Shown: positions 1-9,070, counted from the stretch's first letter. The stretch is DNA of 64,000 nucleotides from Enteractinococcus helveticum (GCF_020742345.1 NZ_DYXC01000029.1:1-64000); one strand, 5' to 3'. The notes: a model not told the origin generated them from the sequence alone. A program made the numbers and translations.

Positions 1-100
1 CCAGGAGTCCAACGATTTTGTTGTCCTGAAGGTGCAATGTCAGATCATCTATCGCTGTAACTTGGCCATATCTTTTCGTTAGATGCTGGACGTGAATCAT
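1..100 (-). CDS. ABC transporter ATP-binding protein, N-terminus only (cut by window edge)
   Basis: Reading the minus strand from the ATG at 98-100 gives about 33 residues beginning MIHVQHLTKRYGQ and ending IVGLL. This is the typical first beta-strand region of an ABC ATPase just before the Walker A loop, which lies outside the window. GGAG stands five bases before this ATG. An in-frame ATG at 116-118 is possible but has no better ribosome site. The gene is divergent from lhgO. The substrate of the transporter cannot be told from this fragment. Confidence 0.8.
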   Translation of the reverse strand, partial: MIHVQHLTKRYGQVTAIDDLTLHLQDNKIVGLL

Positions 101-289
101 CTGTGCTCCAATGTTCATGAAGCAGCTGAATGGTGTGACTCTGTGAATCGTCCCGCTGTATTAGTTCAATACTGCAGTAGCACACTCGGTGCATGGAACG
201 CAGATAGACTGAAGCGCAACGAGAATGACCATCGCGCTCGTCAGACCACGCGACCGTACAAAGCTACCGAGATCACCGAGGAATCACTC

Positions 290-1522
290 ATGGCACAGGG
301 CAGGGCTCCCACCTTTGGTGTCATTGGCGCCGGCATTATTGGTCTGGCCGTAGCTCGGGAACTCCTCCACCAATTCCCCGATGCCTCGGTGACGGTTTTT
401 GATAAAGCACCGAAGGTGGCAGCCCACCAGACCGGGCACAATTCCGGCGTCGTGCATGCCGGGTTGTACTATGAACCGGGCAGTCTCAAGGCTCGGTTGT
501 GTCGTCGAGGGGTGACATTACTTTCCGATTATGCGCGATCGAGAAATCTGCCCTATGAGGCTTGCGGAAAGCTCGTCGTCGCACTCCGCCCGGAGGAGCA
601 TGACCGTCTGCGCGCCATTTCTCAGCGCGCGATGGCAAATGGTGTGCCCGATGTCGAACTCATCGGCCCCGATCGGATCCGACAGCTTGAACCCAACGCA
701 GTGGGCACGCTGGCACTGTACTCACCGCACACCGCAATCACCGACTTCGCCGCCGTCACCCGTGCTCTGGCCGACGACGTGCGCACCGCAGGTGGTCAGG
801 TGCGACTCAATACCGAGGTGACCAACATTTCGGTGTCGGACCACGGTTCCACCGTAACAACGACGCACCCTCACGAGACCGGCCCGGGCACCGAGTACTT
901 CGATTATCTGGTTTCGTGTGCCGGATTGCAGTCGGATCGCATCGCACAGCGTGCTGGCGGGGCGACGTATCCAAAAATTGTGCCGTTTTTCGGTCAATAC
1001 TCACAACTGGCGCCAGCGTATCGGCAGATTTTACGCGGGTTAGTCTATCCAGTCCCTGATCCGGCGTACCCGTTCTTGGGCGTGCACTTGACCAAACGAG
1101 TCGACGGCGAGATGCTCGTCGGGCCCAATGCATTTTTATCGTTTGGTCGCGAGAATTACACCGGCTGGCGAATCGATGCCGCTGACACGCTCGACGTCGT
1201 CGGCAGCCCAAGCTTTTGGAAATTTGCTGGACGAAATATTCGTACTGCGCTCCGGGAATTTGGCGGAGTGGTCTCGCGCAAGCGTTTTATCTCCGGTGCC
1301 ACAGCCTATGTGCCGAAACTGGTTATGGCGTCGTCTAAACCTATTGCGCGCGGGATTCGCGCCCAGGCGATGGATGCACACGGCCGCCTCGTGGACGATT
1401 TCGTTATTGAACACCTAGGGCGGGCAACGTTTTTGCGTAATGCGCCCTCCCCCGGAGCAACGTCGTCATTGGCGATTGCTGAACACATCGTGGCCACGCT
1501 CACCGACGCCCACAACCTCTAA
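290..1522 (+). CDS. lhgO: L-2-hydroxyglutarate oxidase (LhgO), FAD-dependent
   Basis: Predicted 410-residue FAD enzyme of the DAO fold that oxidises L-2-hydroxyglutarate to 2-oxoglutarate, usually passing electrons to the membrane quinone pool. The N-terminus carries the dinucleotide-binding motif GVIGAGIIGLAVA, followed by the family-typical HQTGHNSGVVHAGLYY with its conserved histidine. The reading frame stays open upstream to 83. The ATG at 290 is preferred because GAGGA lies about seven bases upstream and the flavin-binding strand begins there. Length fits the family. The upstream 190 bp separate it from a divergent ABC ATPase and hold a TAGACT hexamer at 205-210 that could be a -10 element. 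Confidence 0.9.
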   Translation: MAQGRAPTFGVIGAGIIGLAVARELLHQFPDASVTVFDKAPKVAAHQTGHNSGVVHAGLYYEPGSLKARLCRRGVTLLSDYARSRNLPYEACGKLVVALRPEEHDRLRAISQRAMANGVPDVELIGPDRIRQLEPNAVGTLALYSPHTAITDFAAVTRALADDVRTAGGQVRLNTEVTNISVSDHGSTVTTTHPHETGPGTEYFDYLVSCAGLQSDRIAQRAGGATYPKIVPFFGQYSQLAPAYRQILRGLVYPVPDPAYPFLGVHLTKRVDGEMLVGPNAFLSFGRENYTGWRIDAADTLDVVGSPSFWKFAGRNIRTALREFGGVVSRKRFISGATAYVPKLVMASSKPIARGIRAQAMDAHGRLVDDFVIEHLGRATFLRNAPSPGATSSLAIAEHIVATLTDAHNL

Positions 1523-1546
1523 GCCGACGAACCGGTGGATAGGTGG

Positions 1547-2485
1547 TTATTGGTAGGACACGAACCAGGGTTTGGGCTCAATTTCGAAGGTGTCACGAGG
1601 GGTGAACATGGGGTTATCCTGGCGGAAGAAGTTCTTCCAGGCCATGTGCATGTTGTCGGGGAGGTCTTCCTTCAGGCTCCGCCAGGTAGCCATTTTTTGT
1701 TCGGCGGTGCCGTGGCCGTCGGCGTGTAACACCATGGCCAGTTCTGGGTGGTTGGTGTCGACTTGCTCGCGCCCGCGGATCATTGACAGTCGGAATTGAT
1801 GCAGGATGACCAGTTTCTGGGGCAGGTCGTGTTTGGCCGTCAGTTCGGCTAACCACCGCGTGGTTTCGTTAATTTCTGCGGCACTGACCGAACCGATTTG
1901 TTCCATGTGCCGCTGGCCGGGTGCTAGACGCCACTCGGGGTCCAGGGCCAGTCCCACGTTGGGGCGGGTCAGTAGGTCTTCAAAGAGTTTTGCCTGACTC
2001 AGAAAATCGGCGTGACCGGGCTGAAGGTCCAACACCACATACACATCATGTTCTGCTGCGGCGTCCACATAGGCTTCCAGCGCTTGGCTATCCGCCACGG
2101 CCGAATAATTACCATCCGCACCGGGCGATGCCGAGGCCATGGTCGCGATGATTTCAAAGGCCGGGATGATGTTTTCACTAGCGTGGGCCTCATACATTTC
2201 CGCCAATTCGATGACCCGTTCCACGGACGCCTGCGGGCCCTGTTCCCCCAGGGCGCCGAGTTCAGGGTATTCCGGGTGCCCGTACAGGGCGATGAAGCGC
2301 CGGTCCGGGAAAATTTCGGTCCCGCCACCGATCAGTTCAGGTGGTGCTGCACTCGGGGTGGATTCGGCTTCCGCGCTGGGCTGGGTTTGCGTTTCGGAGG
2401 AGGCAGGCGGGGATTGCGTCGAACAACCAACTGCCAGTAGTGAGGCCGCGGTGAGCATTGCGATAAGACGAACAAGACGAGACAT
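1547..2485 (-). CDS. Putative secreted lipoprotein of unknown function
   Basis: Product of 312 residues from the ATG at 2485. It starts with a classic lipoprotein signal: charged MSRLVR, a hydrophobic stretch and the lipobox LLAVGC, then a Ser/Pro/Glu/Thr-rich linker to about residue 55. The soluble remainder contains ALYGHPEYPELGALGEQG, YVVLDLQPGHADFL and GLALDPEW. This alternation of hydrophobic strands ending in acidic residues looks like a TIM-barrel glycosidase-like fold, but no catalytic family is recognised with confidence. The frame is open 84 bases further upstream, which would overlap the neighbouring gene. The signal peptide decides the start. Convergent with lhgO, 24 bp apart. Confidence 0.75.
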   Translation of the reverse strand: MSRLVRLIAMLTAASLLAVGCSTQSPPASSETQTQPSAEAESTPSAAPPELIGGGTEIFPDRRFIALYGHPEYPELGALGEQGPQASVERVIELAEMYEAHASENIIPAFEIIATMASASPGADGNYSAVADSQALEAYVDAAAEHDVYVVLDLQPGHADFLSQAKLFEDLLTRPNVGLALDPEWRLAPGQRHMEQIGSVSAAEINETTRWLAELTAKHDLPQKLVILHQFRLSMIRGREQVDTNHPELAMVLHADGHGTAEQKMATWRSLKEDLPDNMHMAWKNFFRQDNPMFTPRDTFEIEPKPWFVSYQ

Positions 2486-2565
2486 AGCAGATTCTTTGGT
2501 GACAGGTTTTGGACCACGCCAAGCATATACCTTGATCCTGGACACCCCGTGCTCACGCCAGGGGA

Positions 2566-3417
2566 TCACCCCTGCGAAGCGGCGATGATTTGGTCATATC
2601 CTTGTTTGAAGGTTGGATAATATAACGGACCCAACAGGGTATGCAGCAACCGGGCATCAAGTATTTTTCCGGCGACGACGTCGTCGGCACGACCCTGCGG
2701 TGGTTCCAACTGTAAGCGCTGGGCAATATAATCTACGACGTCGCCCAGCGGGACACCCGGGGTGTGGTCCACCGCGTGCAGTACCGCTGGTGGCTGGGGC
2801 ATTGTGAGCATCAGCTCCACCACGCGGGCGAGGTCAGTCTGGTGGATGCGGTTGGTGCGTCGTTGCCGGTTAACCTGCTCACCGGTGCGAACTTTGCGGA
2901 TCAGCATCTCGCGGCCGGGACCATAAATACCGGCCGGACGCAGGATGGTTGCCGCAAAGAGTTCACCAGCCAAGTCTTCGGCGGCCAGCAGGAGTTGGGC
3001 ACGTTCTGATGCCGGGACCGGGGCATCGTCTTCGGTGATCGGATATGACGCTGAGTTGCCATCAAATACTCGGGTGGATGATACCAACACCACGCGAGTG
3101 GGAATTTTCAGGAGCGCTTGTGCAAGATGATTCAGTGCTACCAGGTAGCCGGGTTCATTGGCTACCTTTGGCATGTTCGGGGTCAGCGTGATCACCATTG
3201 AGTCGACGTCAGGCAGCGATGTTGTGACCGGTTGGTTCAGATCCACCGAGAGCGGTTGCAAAGGTGCCGGCAGGTCCGTTGCGTTGCGCCGCAGACCGTA
3301 TACCTGGACGTCGTCCGTGGCCAATCGCTGCCCCAGTTCAGTGCCAAGTTGGCCACAGCCCACCAGCAGAATGTTTTTCGGGGACCTTGCTGCTAAATCC
3401 GTCACGTGGGGTTCCAT
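2566..3417 (-). CDS. NAD(P)-dependent epimerase/dehydratase-like protein (extended SDR)
   Basis: A 283-residue Rossmann protein with the nucleotide motif NILLVGCGQLGTELGQ near residue 15. It resembles the YeeZ-like sugar-nucleotide epimerase relatives, which begin with GCGxxG rather than GxxGxxG. A substrate-side LVSSTRVFDG and ILRPAGIYGPGR follow, both common in extended short-chain dehydrogenases. The usual YxxxK pair is not evident, so catalysis is uncertain. No strong ribosome site precedes ATG 3417. A GTG at 3405 has GGAA six bases upstream and is an alternative. It is upstream of and codirectional with the lipoprotein gene. Confidence 0.75.
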   Translation of the reverse strand: MEPHVTDLAARSPKNILLVGCGQLGTELGQRLATDDVQVYGLRRNATDLPAPLQPLSVDLNQPVTTSLPDVDSMVITLTPNMPKVANEPGYLVALNHLAQALLKIPTRVVLVSSTRVFDGNSASYPITEDDAPVPASERAQLLLAAEDLAGELFAATILRPAGIYGPGREMLIRKVRTGEQVNRQRRTNRIHQTDLARVVELMLTMPQPPAVLHAVDHTPGVPLGDVVDYIAQRLQLEPPQGRADDVVAGKILDARLLHTLLGPLYYPTFKQGYDQIIAASQG

Positions 3418-3460
3418 GCTGTGCGGTTAATCTTTGGCCTGACATGCAGCAGCCCAGTGT

Positions 3461-3757
3461 TCAAACCTGACATCTTCGAGTACTCTCCCGCCCTTTTATG
3501 TCCCTGGCGGAAATGCGGTTTTCGTTTTGACCATTGGTCAGCGCCTGGTCGATACCATGGTGTCCGCCGAAGTTGACGAGGTATTCTTTGTGCCGGTGCC
3601 TAATGCACACCCGACCGACCATTTCGCCATCCACCTCGACCAGAAAGAAATCGCCAGGGACTTGTCCCGCTGGCAACTTCACGGCGCGTGCTTCGTACAG
3701 TGCTCGAACCAGGTTTTCGTCGCAGGGTATAGGGTAGCGCAAGTGCAGTGTCAACAC
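3461..3757 (-). pseudogene. Truncated GNAT acetyltransferase remnant
   Basis: The 98-codon frame encodes the central part of a GNAT acetyltransferase: VPGDFFLVEVDGEMVGRV, then CIRHRHKEYLVNFGGHHG. This matches the beta2-beta4 region of the family whose full form reads VGRxSIRHxLNxxLxxxGGHIGYGVxPxxRRRGYA. The acetyl-CoA-binding loop (R/Q-x-x-G-x-G/A) that must follow is absent. After GGHHG the frame runs into unrelated sequence and stops, and about 40 N-terminal residues are also missing. Only 44 bp remain before the next gene, so the rest was deleted, not frameshifted. It sits 8 bp downstream of menD. Confidence 0.7.
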
Positions 3758-3765
3758 GGCGTCGT

Positions 3766-5541
3766 TTAAACAAACGTTACCCGAACGGCAGCTTGAACAG
3801 CCGCGTGTACTTCGGGGCGTTGGCTACGATCCGAGACGACTTCCAGCACGCGACGACCGTTCGTTGGATCACCCAGCACGTGGATGAGTTGTTGTTCTGA
3901 GGTGAGGCGTTCGTGTTTGATACCGTGGGCTGCGCAGATGGCACCGATATTGACGGTGTGGGGCGTGCCGAAGAACCGTTCGACCACCGTGGACATGCCG
4001 GGACGGGTGGCCACTTCACCATGTTCCAGCCCATGGAAAATGGCGCCACCGGAATCGTTGATGACGACGATGTCGAGGTTGGGTTCTTGTTCCGTGGGAC
4101 CAAGCAACAGCCCGTTGGTGTCATAGAGGAACGTCAAGTCACCAACCATCAGGGTGGTACGTTCCTCGGTCGCCAAACTGACACCGGTTGCCGTGGAGAT
4201 TGTGCCATCAATACCGGCAAGCCCGCGGTGGGCAAAGACCGTGGATGTCGCTTCTGATGGGGGCCGCCAGGCCAGATCGACGTCGCGAATCACTGACGAT
4301 GAGCCCAAAACGAGTTGCCCAATGGCGGTTGCTGATACCAGTTGGGCGGTTCGCATGGCACCTGGTTTACCAACAGCGTATTGTCGCTGTGTTAGGGCTT
4401 GTTCCAGGGCGCGTTGCGCGCGTTGGGCGGCAGACTGCCAGGAACCCAACCATCCCGGAGGACCACTACCAGCAAATTCGGCAAGCTCTTGCAGCTCGGC
4501 AACGAGTTGCTCTTTGCGAGCGCCCGGGGAAAACCACCCGACAGGATTGGGATGATAGAGCGCAGACTTAATGTCGTCGCGCTTGAGTAAGGCTTGTAGT
4601 TGGCGCGACAGGGTGGGTCGACCAAACAGCACGATCCGACGAATGTGTTTACCGAGCCGATGCGCTTGTTCACCGAGCCCACCGTCGGGTCCTAGCAAAT
4701 ACGGGTAGGCGGCAATCGCATTGCGGGAAAATCGTGCGTTCGATGACGGCTCAGCAAACAGGGGCAGCCCGAGTGCCAGCGCGAAATCGTGGGCGACCGG
4801 GCCGGCGCCGTGCCCTGCCACCACGACAGTGTGGCGTTCTCGCAGATTCGAGGCTTCCACTAACTGGTCCTGATAGGACTGCCCGCGCTCCCGCCAACGC
4901 TTATCAACGGTAAAGCGCGGCTGTCCCTGTCCGGGTTGCAGTACCGGCAGCACGCCGGTCTCTGCTTCGGGGACGACGGCGAGCGCATCCGGTTGCGGAA
5001 TGAGGGGTTCGCGGAAACGCACGTTAATGTGCACCGGGCCGGTTGGTGAGCTGGCGGTTCCAGCCCCAACGGCTAATGCGCCCACCACCACAGCGTGGGT
5101 CTTTGCGTAGTCGGAGGTATCCCCGGTGACGGTGACTGAGGTCCGAGCGTGCACACCGAAGATATTGCGTTGGTCGGTGGTTTGGTTCGCGCCGGTACAT
5201 TGGACTTCCGTTGGACGGTCCGCGGTGACGGCGACCAGGCGGATATCGGCGTGGGAGGCTTCCATCATGGCGGGTAACAGGTTGCCTGCGGCAGTGCCCG
5301 ACGTCGTCACGACGGCCGCCGGGTGCCCAGAGGCCAGGGCAATACCCATGGCGGTAAATGCTGCGGAGCGTTCGTCGATGCGCACGTGCAGCCGCAGGGT
5401 TTTGGGATCAGCGGCCTCGGCCAGCGCATATACCAGTGGTGCAGAGCGAGAACCGGGCCCGATGACAACGTGTTGCACCCCGGAATCACGCAGTGCGGTG
5501 ACGATGGCTCGTGCGGTATCCATGGAATCCATGCGCCCCAT
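3766..5541 (-). CDS. menD: 2-succinyl-5-enolpyruvyl-6-hydroxy-3-cyclohexene-1-carboxylate synthase (MenD)
   Basis: Thiamine-diphosphate enzyme of menaquinone synthesis joining isochorismate and 2-oxoglutarate, 591 residues. The N-terminal domain shows VVIGPGSRSAPL, the glutamate-containing RIDERSAAF and TTSGTAAGNLLPA. The C-terminal ThDP domain carries MVGDLTFLYDTNGLL and VVINDSGGAIFHGLE, the GDG-x(24)-N type cofactor motif in MenD form. It follows menC by a single base, so the pair is surely cotranscribed. Internal ATGs at 5532 and 5523 are alternative starts, since no clear ribosome site precedes 5541. Confidence 0.95.
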   Translation of the reverse strand: MGRMDSMDTARAIVTALRDSGVQHVVIGPGSRSAPLVYALAEAADPKTLRLHVRIDERSAAFTAMGIALASGHPAAVVTTSGTAAGNLLPAMMEASHADIRLVAVTADRPTEVQCTGANQTTDQRNIFGVHARTSVTVTGDTSDYAKTHAVVVGALAVGAGTASSPTGPVHINVRFREPLIPQPDALAVVPEAETGVLPVLQPGQGQPRFTVDKRWRERGQSYQDQLVEASNLRERHTVVVAGHGAGPVAHDFALALGLPLFAEPSSNARFSRNAIAAYPYLLGPDGGLGEQAHRLGKHIRRIVLFGRPTLSRQLQALLKRDDIKSALYHPNPVGWFSPGARKEQLVAELQELAEFAGSGPPGWLGSWQSAAQRAQRALEQALTQRQYAVGKPGAMRTAQLVSATAIGQLVLGSSSVIRDVDLAWRPPSEATSTVFAHRGLAGIDGTISTATGVSLATEERTTLMVGDLTFLYDTNGLLLGPTEQEPNLDIVVINDSGGAIFHGLEHGEVATRPGMSTVVERFFGTPHTVNIGAICAAHGIKHERLTSEQQLIHVLGDPTNGRRVLEVVSDRSQRPEVHAAVQAAVRVTFV

Positions 5542-5542
5542 C

Positions 5543-6553
5543 TTACGCGTTTTGCATCAGCACCCCGTGCGCCATTGCCAGTCGCTTATGCCACCAGCGT
5601 TGCCGGTCGGCGGGCAGTTTGAGCTGTTCGAGTACTTCTGGGTCGGGCACCGGGGCCGGCCCGGGGGTGAGCATTCCGTGGGTCGGCAGTGCCGGGGTTG
5701 CCGGTTCGGTGGCAAATAGGGCCGCGGTGGCTAAGCCACAAGCGTGTTCCAGGCGCGGCAGCGCAGCAGCCAGGGCGACCCCTGCGGCAATGCCCACCGA
5801 TGAGTCCAGTGCAGAAGAGACCACGGCGTCCAGTCCCGCCTGTTTAACGATGGATAGCGCCCGGCGTACTCCGCCAAGTGGCTGGACTTTAACAACAATC
5901 AGATCTGCTGCCTCGGCCTGGGCGACGGCCAACGGATCGGTTTCTTTGCGCACAGCTTCATCGGCAGCAATGAGTACATTACTGCCCGCGGCACGCAAGG
6001 CCGCACGCAAGCGAGCCAGCGGTGCTATGCCCGGCACGGGCTGTTCGGCGTAGCGCAGAAACGGCAGCGCAGTGATCACTTTAAAGGCTTGTTCATGTGT
6101 GTAACCGGTGTTGGCATCAATGCGAATATCGGCGTCGGGCAAGAGCTCGTGGACGCGTTGGACCCGGGCGATGTCGGTGGTCAAGTCATCTTCTGCGACT
6201 TTGACTTTCACCGCTGGGACCGGACCAAATTTGGCCAGTACTGCCGCAACGTCGTCAACAGGCACCGCCGGTACTGTGGCATTAACCGGCACGACGTTTC
6301 GCCGCGGTTCAGGCCATCCGTGCCATCCTGCCTCGATGGTGGCAGATAACCACCGGGCTGATTCTTGCGGCCCGTATTCAGGAAACGGGGAAAACTCCGC
6401 CCAGCCGGCGGGACCTTTGATCAGCATGACTTCCCGCAGTGTGGTGTTGCGGAATGTGGTGTTCATCGGCAGCCCGATCGCCACGGCGTTTGCGGCTAGT
6501 TCGTCCAGAGCAACACCAGCATTTAGCGGTAGGATGTGTGAGTTGTCGACCAT
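5543..6553 (-). CDS. menC: o-Succinylbenzoate synthase (MenC)
   Basis: Enolase-superfamily dehydratase, 336 residues, turning the MenD/MenH product into o-succinylbenzoate. Visible catalytic elements in order are the lysine pair in VKVKVAEDD, the metal ligands DANTGY, RYAEQPV and IAADEAV, and the second catalytic lysine in LIVVKVQPLGG. It is the first gene of the menC-menD pair. The start codon is preceded by TAGACT with six bases between and no Shine-Dalgarno sequence, so translation from a leaderless mRNA is likely. Divergent from the PAP2 phosphatase with only 18 bp between the two starts. Confidence 0.93.
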   Translation of the reverse strand: MVDNSHILPLNAGVALDELAANAVAIGLPMNTTFRNTTLREVMLIKGPAGWAEFSPFPEYGPQESARWLSATIEAGWHGWPEPRRNVVPVNATVPAVPVDDVAAVLAKFGPVPAVKVKVAEDDLTTDIARVQRVHELLPDADIRIDANTGYTHEQAFKVITALPFLRYAEQPVPGIAPLARLRAALRAAGSNVLIAADEAVRKETDPLAVAQAEAADLIVVKVQPLGGVRRALSIVKQAGLDAVVSSALDSSVGIAAGVALAAALPRLEHACGLATAALFATEPATPALPTHGMLTPGPAPVPDPEVLEQLKLPADRQRWWHKRLAMAHGVLMQNA

Positions 6554-6559
6554 GTAGTA

Positions 6560-6565
6560 AGTCTA
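6560..6565 (-). promoter_or_regulatory. Predicted -10 element of leaderless menC transcript
   Basis: On the minus strand TAGACT is followed by six bases and then the menC ATG. This spacing places the transcription start at or next to the A of the start codon. Inferred from spacing and from the same arrangement at several other genes in the window. Confidence 0.5.
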
Positions 6566-6571
6566 GGCTCA

Positions 6572-7549
6572 ATGATACCTCCTGACCCCGTTCATCATTT
6601 GCCGGCAGATAATTTTCCGGCGTCCCGGCCGGCCCGCCGGATCGTTCGCATGCCCGGTTCCAGAATCTGGGCCTGGGTGCTATTAGCTGCCGTGATGATC
6701 ACCGGACTGGCGGCAACCTACCGGATATTTGTGGTGTCCTCCCAGGGACAACTCGTGGATCACGCCGCGTTATCTTCGGCTGAGGTTCGGTTAAAGTCAC
6801 TACACGCCGCTTTCGTGGGCCTGTTAGCTGACTTGCCGATCGTGGTGGCTGCAATTGCCGCCGCCGGCTTTTTGGTTTTGACATTATGGCGACGCCGCTG
6901 GGCTGCCTCGCTGATCGTTGCCCTGACCTTCGCGGCAGCAAATTTCACCACCCAAATGCTCAAATTCCTGTTGGATCGTCCCGAACTGGCCAATGGGGTG
7001 CCCTACTACACGGGCAACTCCTTACCCTCCGGGCATGTGACCTTTGCCACCGCCACATTTGCTGCAGTGTTCTTATTGGTAGCCCCTCGCTGGCGCTCTG
7101 TAGTCGGGTTAGTCGGTATGATTTTTTCGGCCACCGTTGGTGTGGCAACCTTTTTGGACGGCTGGCATCGCCCCGCAGATATTGTGGCCGCCTACCTGAT
7201 CGTAGGGTTATGGACGCTGATCGGTGGGTTCATCATCTACCGGATTTCTGCCGATTACAATGTGATTTCCGCACGCTCACGCGCCAAACACGCTTCCCTG
7301 AGCGAAATCTTGCTGTGGCTGTTAGCCATCTTCGGTATCGGTGGTGCCGTGGCCATCGTCTTATTGACCGGCGGCCAGGGTGCACTGCCAACCCATTTTG
7401 AACAGGTGACCCCGTCACTGCGCTGGTTCAGCTTTGGGGCAATGCTTATTGTCGGTGCCGCATCGTTGGTATGTGCCCTGTTGACCAGTTTCTTCCGTTG
7501 GGAAGCCGGCCGAGAAGCTGCTGCCGACCACCGTCAGGTGCCGCGTTAA
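6572..7549 (+). CDS. PAP2-family membrane phosphatase
   Basis: Integral membrane lipid phosphatase of the PAP2 superfamily, 325 residues with about six hydrophobic segments. The three catalytic motifs are visible in order: KFLLDRP (KxxxxxxRP form, around residue 130), LPSGHVTFA with the catalytic histidine, and a third motif ending GWHRPADIVAAY with the nucleophilic histidine. Likely removes phosphate from undecaprenyl pyrophosphate or phosphatidic acid, though the substrate is inferred from family only. The start is uncertain. ATG 6572 has no clear ribosome site, and the ATG at 6650, just before the first hydrophobic segment, is an alternative. Confidence 0.85.
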   Translation: MIPPDPVHHLPADNFPASRPARRIVRMPGSRIWAWVLLAAVMITGLAATYRIFVVSSQGQLVDHAALSSAEVRLKSLHAAFVGLLADLPIVVAAIAAAGFLVLTLWRRRWAASLIVALTFAAANFTTQMLKFLLDRPELANGVPYYTGNSLPSGHVTFATATFAAVFLLVAPRWRSVVGLVGMIFSATVGVATFLDGWHRPADIVAAYLIVGLWTLIGGFIIYRISADYNVISARSRAKHASLSEILLWLLAIFGIGGAVAIVLLTGGQGALPTHFEQVTPSLRWFSFGAMLIVGAASLVCALLTSFFRWEAGREAAADHRQVPR

Positions 7550-7570
7550 CCTCGGGGTAGAAAAACGTTC

Positions 7571-7576
7571 TAGGAT
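7571..7576 (+). promoter_or_regulatory. Predicted -10 element of leaderless permease transcript
   Basis: TAGGAT, six bases, then the ATG at 7583. No ribosome-binding sequence lies between, consistent with a leaderless mRNA. Confidence 0.5.
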
Positions 7577-7582
7577 ATTTCC

Positions 7583-9052
7583 ATGTCAACGTTGCGCACA
7601 GTGAATCACCAGGACGTCGAACCGAAAAATAAACTCGACAAATTCTTCAAAATTTCCCAACGCGGTTCAACGCTGGGCGCCGAGATTCGTGGTGGCCTGG
7701 CAACTTTCCTGGCCATGAGCTACATCATTGTGCTCAATCCGTTGGTCCTGTCCGGGGCAGACGGTTCCGGACACACCCTGGGAATCTCCGCTGTTGCCGC
7801 AGCCACGGCTCTGATCGCCGCCGTCATCACCTTGCTGATGGGCCTGTGGGCCAACCACCCCTTTGGTTTGGCCGCCGGGCTGGGAGTCAATGCGCTATTG
7901 GCCATCACGATTGCCACCACCCCGGAACTCACCTGGCCCGAAGTCATGGGTCTGGTCGTTGTTGCCGGACTCGTAATGGTCCTGCTGGTACTTACCGGCT
8001 TCCGAACCGCTGTGTTTCGTGCTGTACCGGATGCGATCAAGACCGGCATCGTCGTCGGCATTGGCTTTTTCATCACGCTCATCGGCCTGGTCAACGCCGG
8101 CTTTGTGCGTCGTATCCCAGATGAGGCCGGTACCACCGTTCCACTGGGACTGGGCATCGACGGTGAACTGTCGGGCTGGCCCGTCCTGGTGTTCGTCATC
8201 GGCCTGGCGCTCACCGCCATCCTGGTCGTGCGCCAAATACGCGGCGCGATTCTGATCGGCATTGTTATCTCCACTATCCTGGCTAATATTTTGGAAGGTG
8301 TATTCCACATCGGTCCATCAGTTGACGACGCCGGCAATGTCAATCCCGAAGGCTGGAGCCTCGTGGCCCCATCCATGCCCGGCTGGAGCGCACCCGATCT
8401 CAGCCTGTTAGGCAATGTGTCACTTGGCGCATTGAGCTCCATCGGCTCTGTTGCGACCGCACTATTAGTGTTCGCCATCCTGCTGTCAGTATTCTTTGAT
8501 GCGATGGGCACCTCGGTAGGCTTGGCCCGCGAGGCCGGCAACGTGGACGACGTCGGCAATATTCCCAACCTTGACCGTGTGCTGTTAGTCGATGCGCTTG
8601 GTGTGACCGCCGGCGGCGCAGGCTCGGCGTCATCGACCCAAATTTTCGTCGAATCCGGCACCGGCATTGGCGAAGGTGCGCGCACCGGATTCGCCTCACT
8701 TATTACCGGTGTGCTGTTTCTGGCGGCAATGTTTCTCACCCCGCTGATCTATCTGGTCCCCTTCGAAGCCGTGGCACCGGCCCTGGTCATTGTGGGGTTC
8801 ATGATGATCTCACAAGTCCGCCAGATCGACTGGAACGACGTCGGTGCTGCCATCCCAGCGTTCATTACGTTTGCCCTGATGCCATTTACCTACTCGATCG
8901 TCAACGGCATCGGCGCCGGTATCATTGCCTACGCCGTGATTCGTACCGGTCAGGGACGCGGACGCGAAGTGCACCCGCTGTTATGGGTTGTGGCTATCGC
9001 ATTTGTGTTCTATTTCGGAATGGGCGTATTCCAAAACATGCTGGGACTCTAA
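7583..9052 (+). CDS. NCS2-family purine permease (AzgA-like)
   Basis: A 489-residue transporter with many hydrophobic segments. The N-terminal GLATFLAMSYIIVLNPLVL is characteristic of the AzgA-like branch of NCS2, which takes up adenine, guanine or hypoxanthine by proton symport. FFDAMGTSVGLAREAG and GAGSASSTQIFVESGTGIGEG match the conserved substrate-binding region of transmembrane segments 8-10. Purine specificity is inferred from family. The gene follows the PAP2 gene by 33 bp but has its own probable promoter. Confidence 0.88.
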   Translation: MSTLRTVNHQDVEPKNKLDKFFKISQRGSTLGAEIRGGLATFLAMSYIIVLNPLVLSGADGSGHTLGISAVAAATALIAAVITLLMGLWANHPFGLAAGLGVNALLAITIATTPELTWPEVMGLVVVAGLVMVLLVLTGFRTAVFRAVPDAIKTGIVVGIGFFITLIGLVNAGFVRRIPDEAGTTVPLGLGIDGELSGWPVLVFVIGLALTAILVVRQIRGAILIGIVISTILANILEGVFHIGPSVDDAGNVNPEGWSLVAPSMPGWSAPDLSLLGNVSLGALSSIGSVATALLVFAILLSVFFDAMGTSVGLAREAGNVDDVGNIPNLDRVLLVDALGVTAGGAGSASSTQIFVESGTGIGEGARTGFASLITGVLFLAAMFLTPLIYLVPFEAVAPALVIVGFMMISQVRQIDWNDVGAAIPAFITFALMPFTYSIVNGIGAGIIAYAVIRTGQGRGREVHPLLWVVAIAFVFYFGMGVFQNMLGL

Positions 9053-9057
9053 GTCCC

Positions 9058-9063
9058 TATAGT
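9058..9063 (+). promoter_or_regulatory. Predicted -10 element of leaderless ptrB transcript
   Basis: TATAGT, seven bases, then ATG at 9071. It lies in the 18 bp between the permease stop and the ptrB ATG. GGAG also occurs three bases before the ATG, too close for a normal ribosome site. Confidence 0.45.
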
Positions 9064-9070
9064 GGAGACC

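Noticed and set aside
83..289. N-terminal extension of lhgO
   Set aside because: The extra 69 residues have no similarity to the FAD family and would overlap the start of the divergent ABC ATPase.
7720..8739. A 339-codon frame antisense to the purine permease
   Set aside because: Its Ser/Thr/Pro-rich product reflects the codon bias of the permease on the other strand. The permease has clear family motifs.
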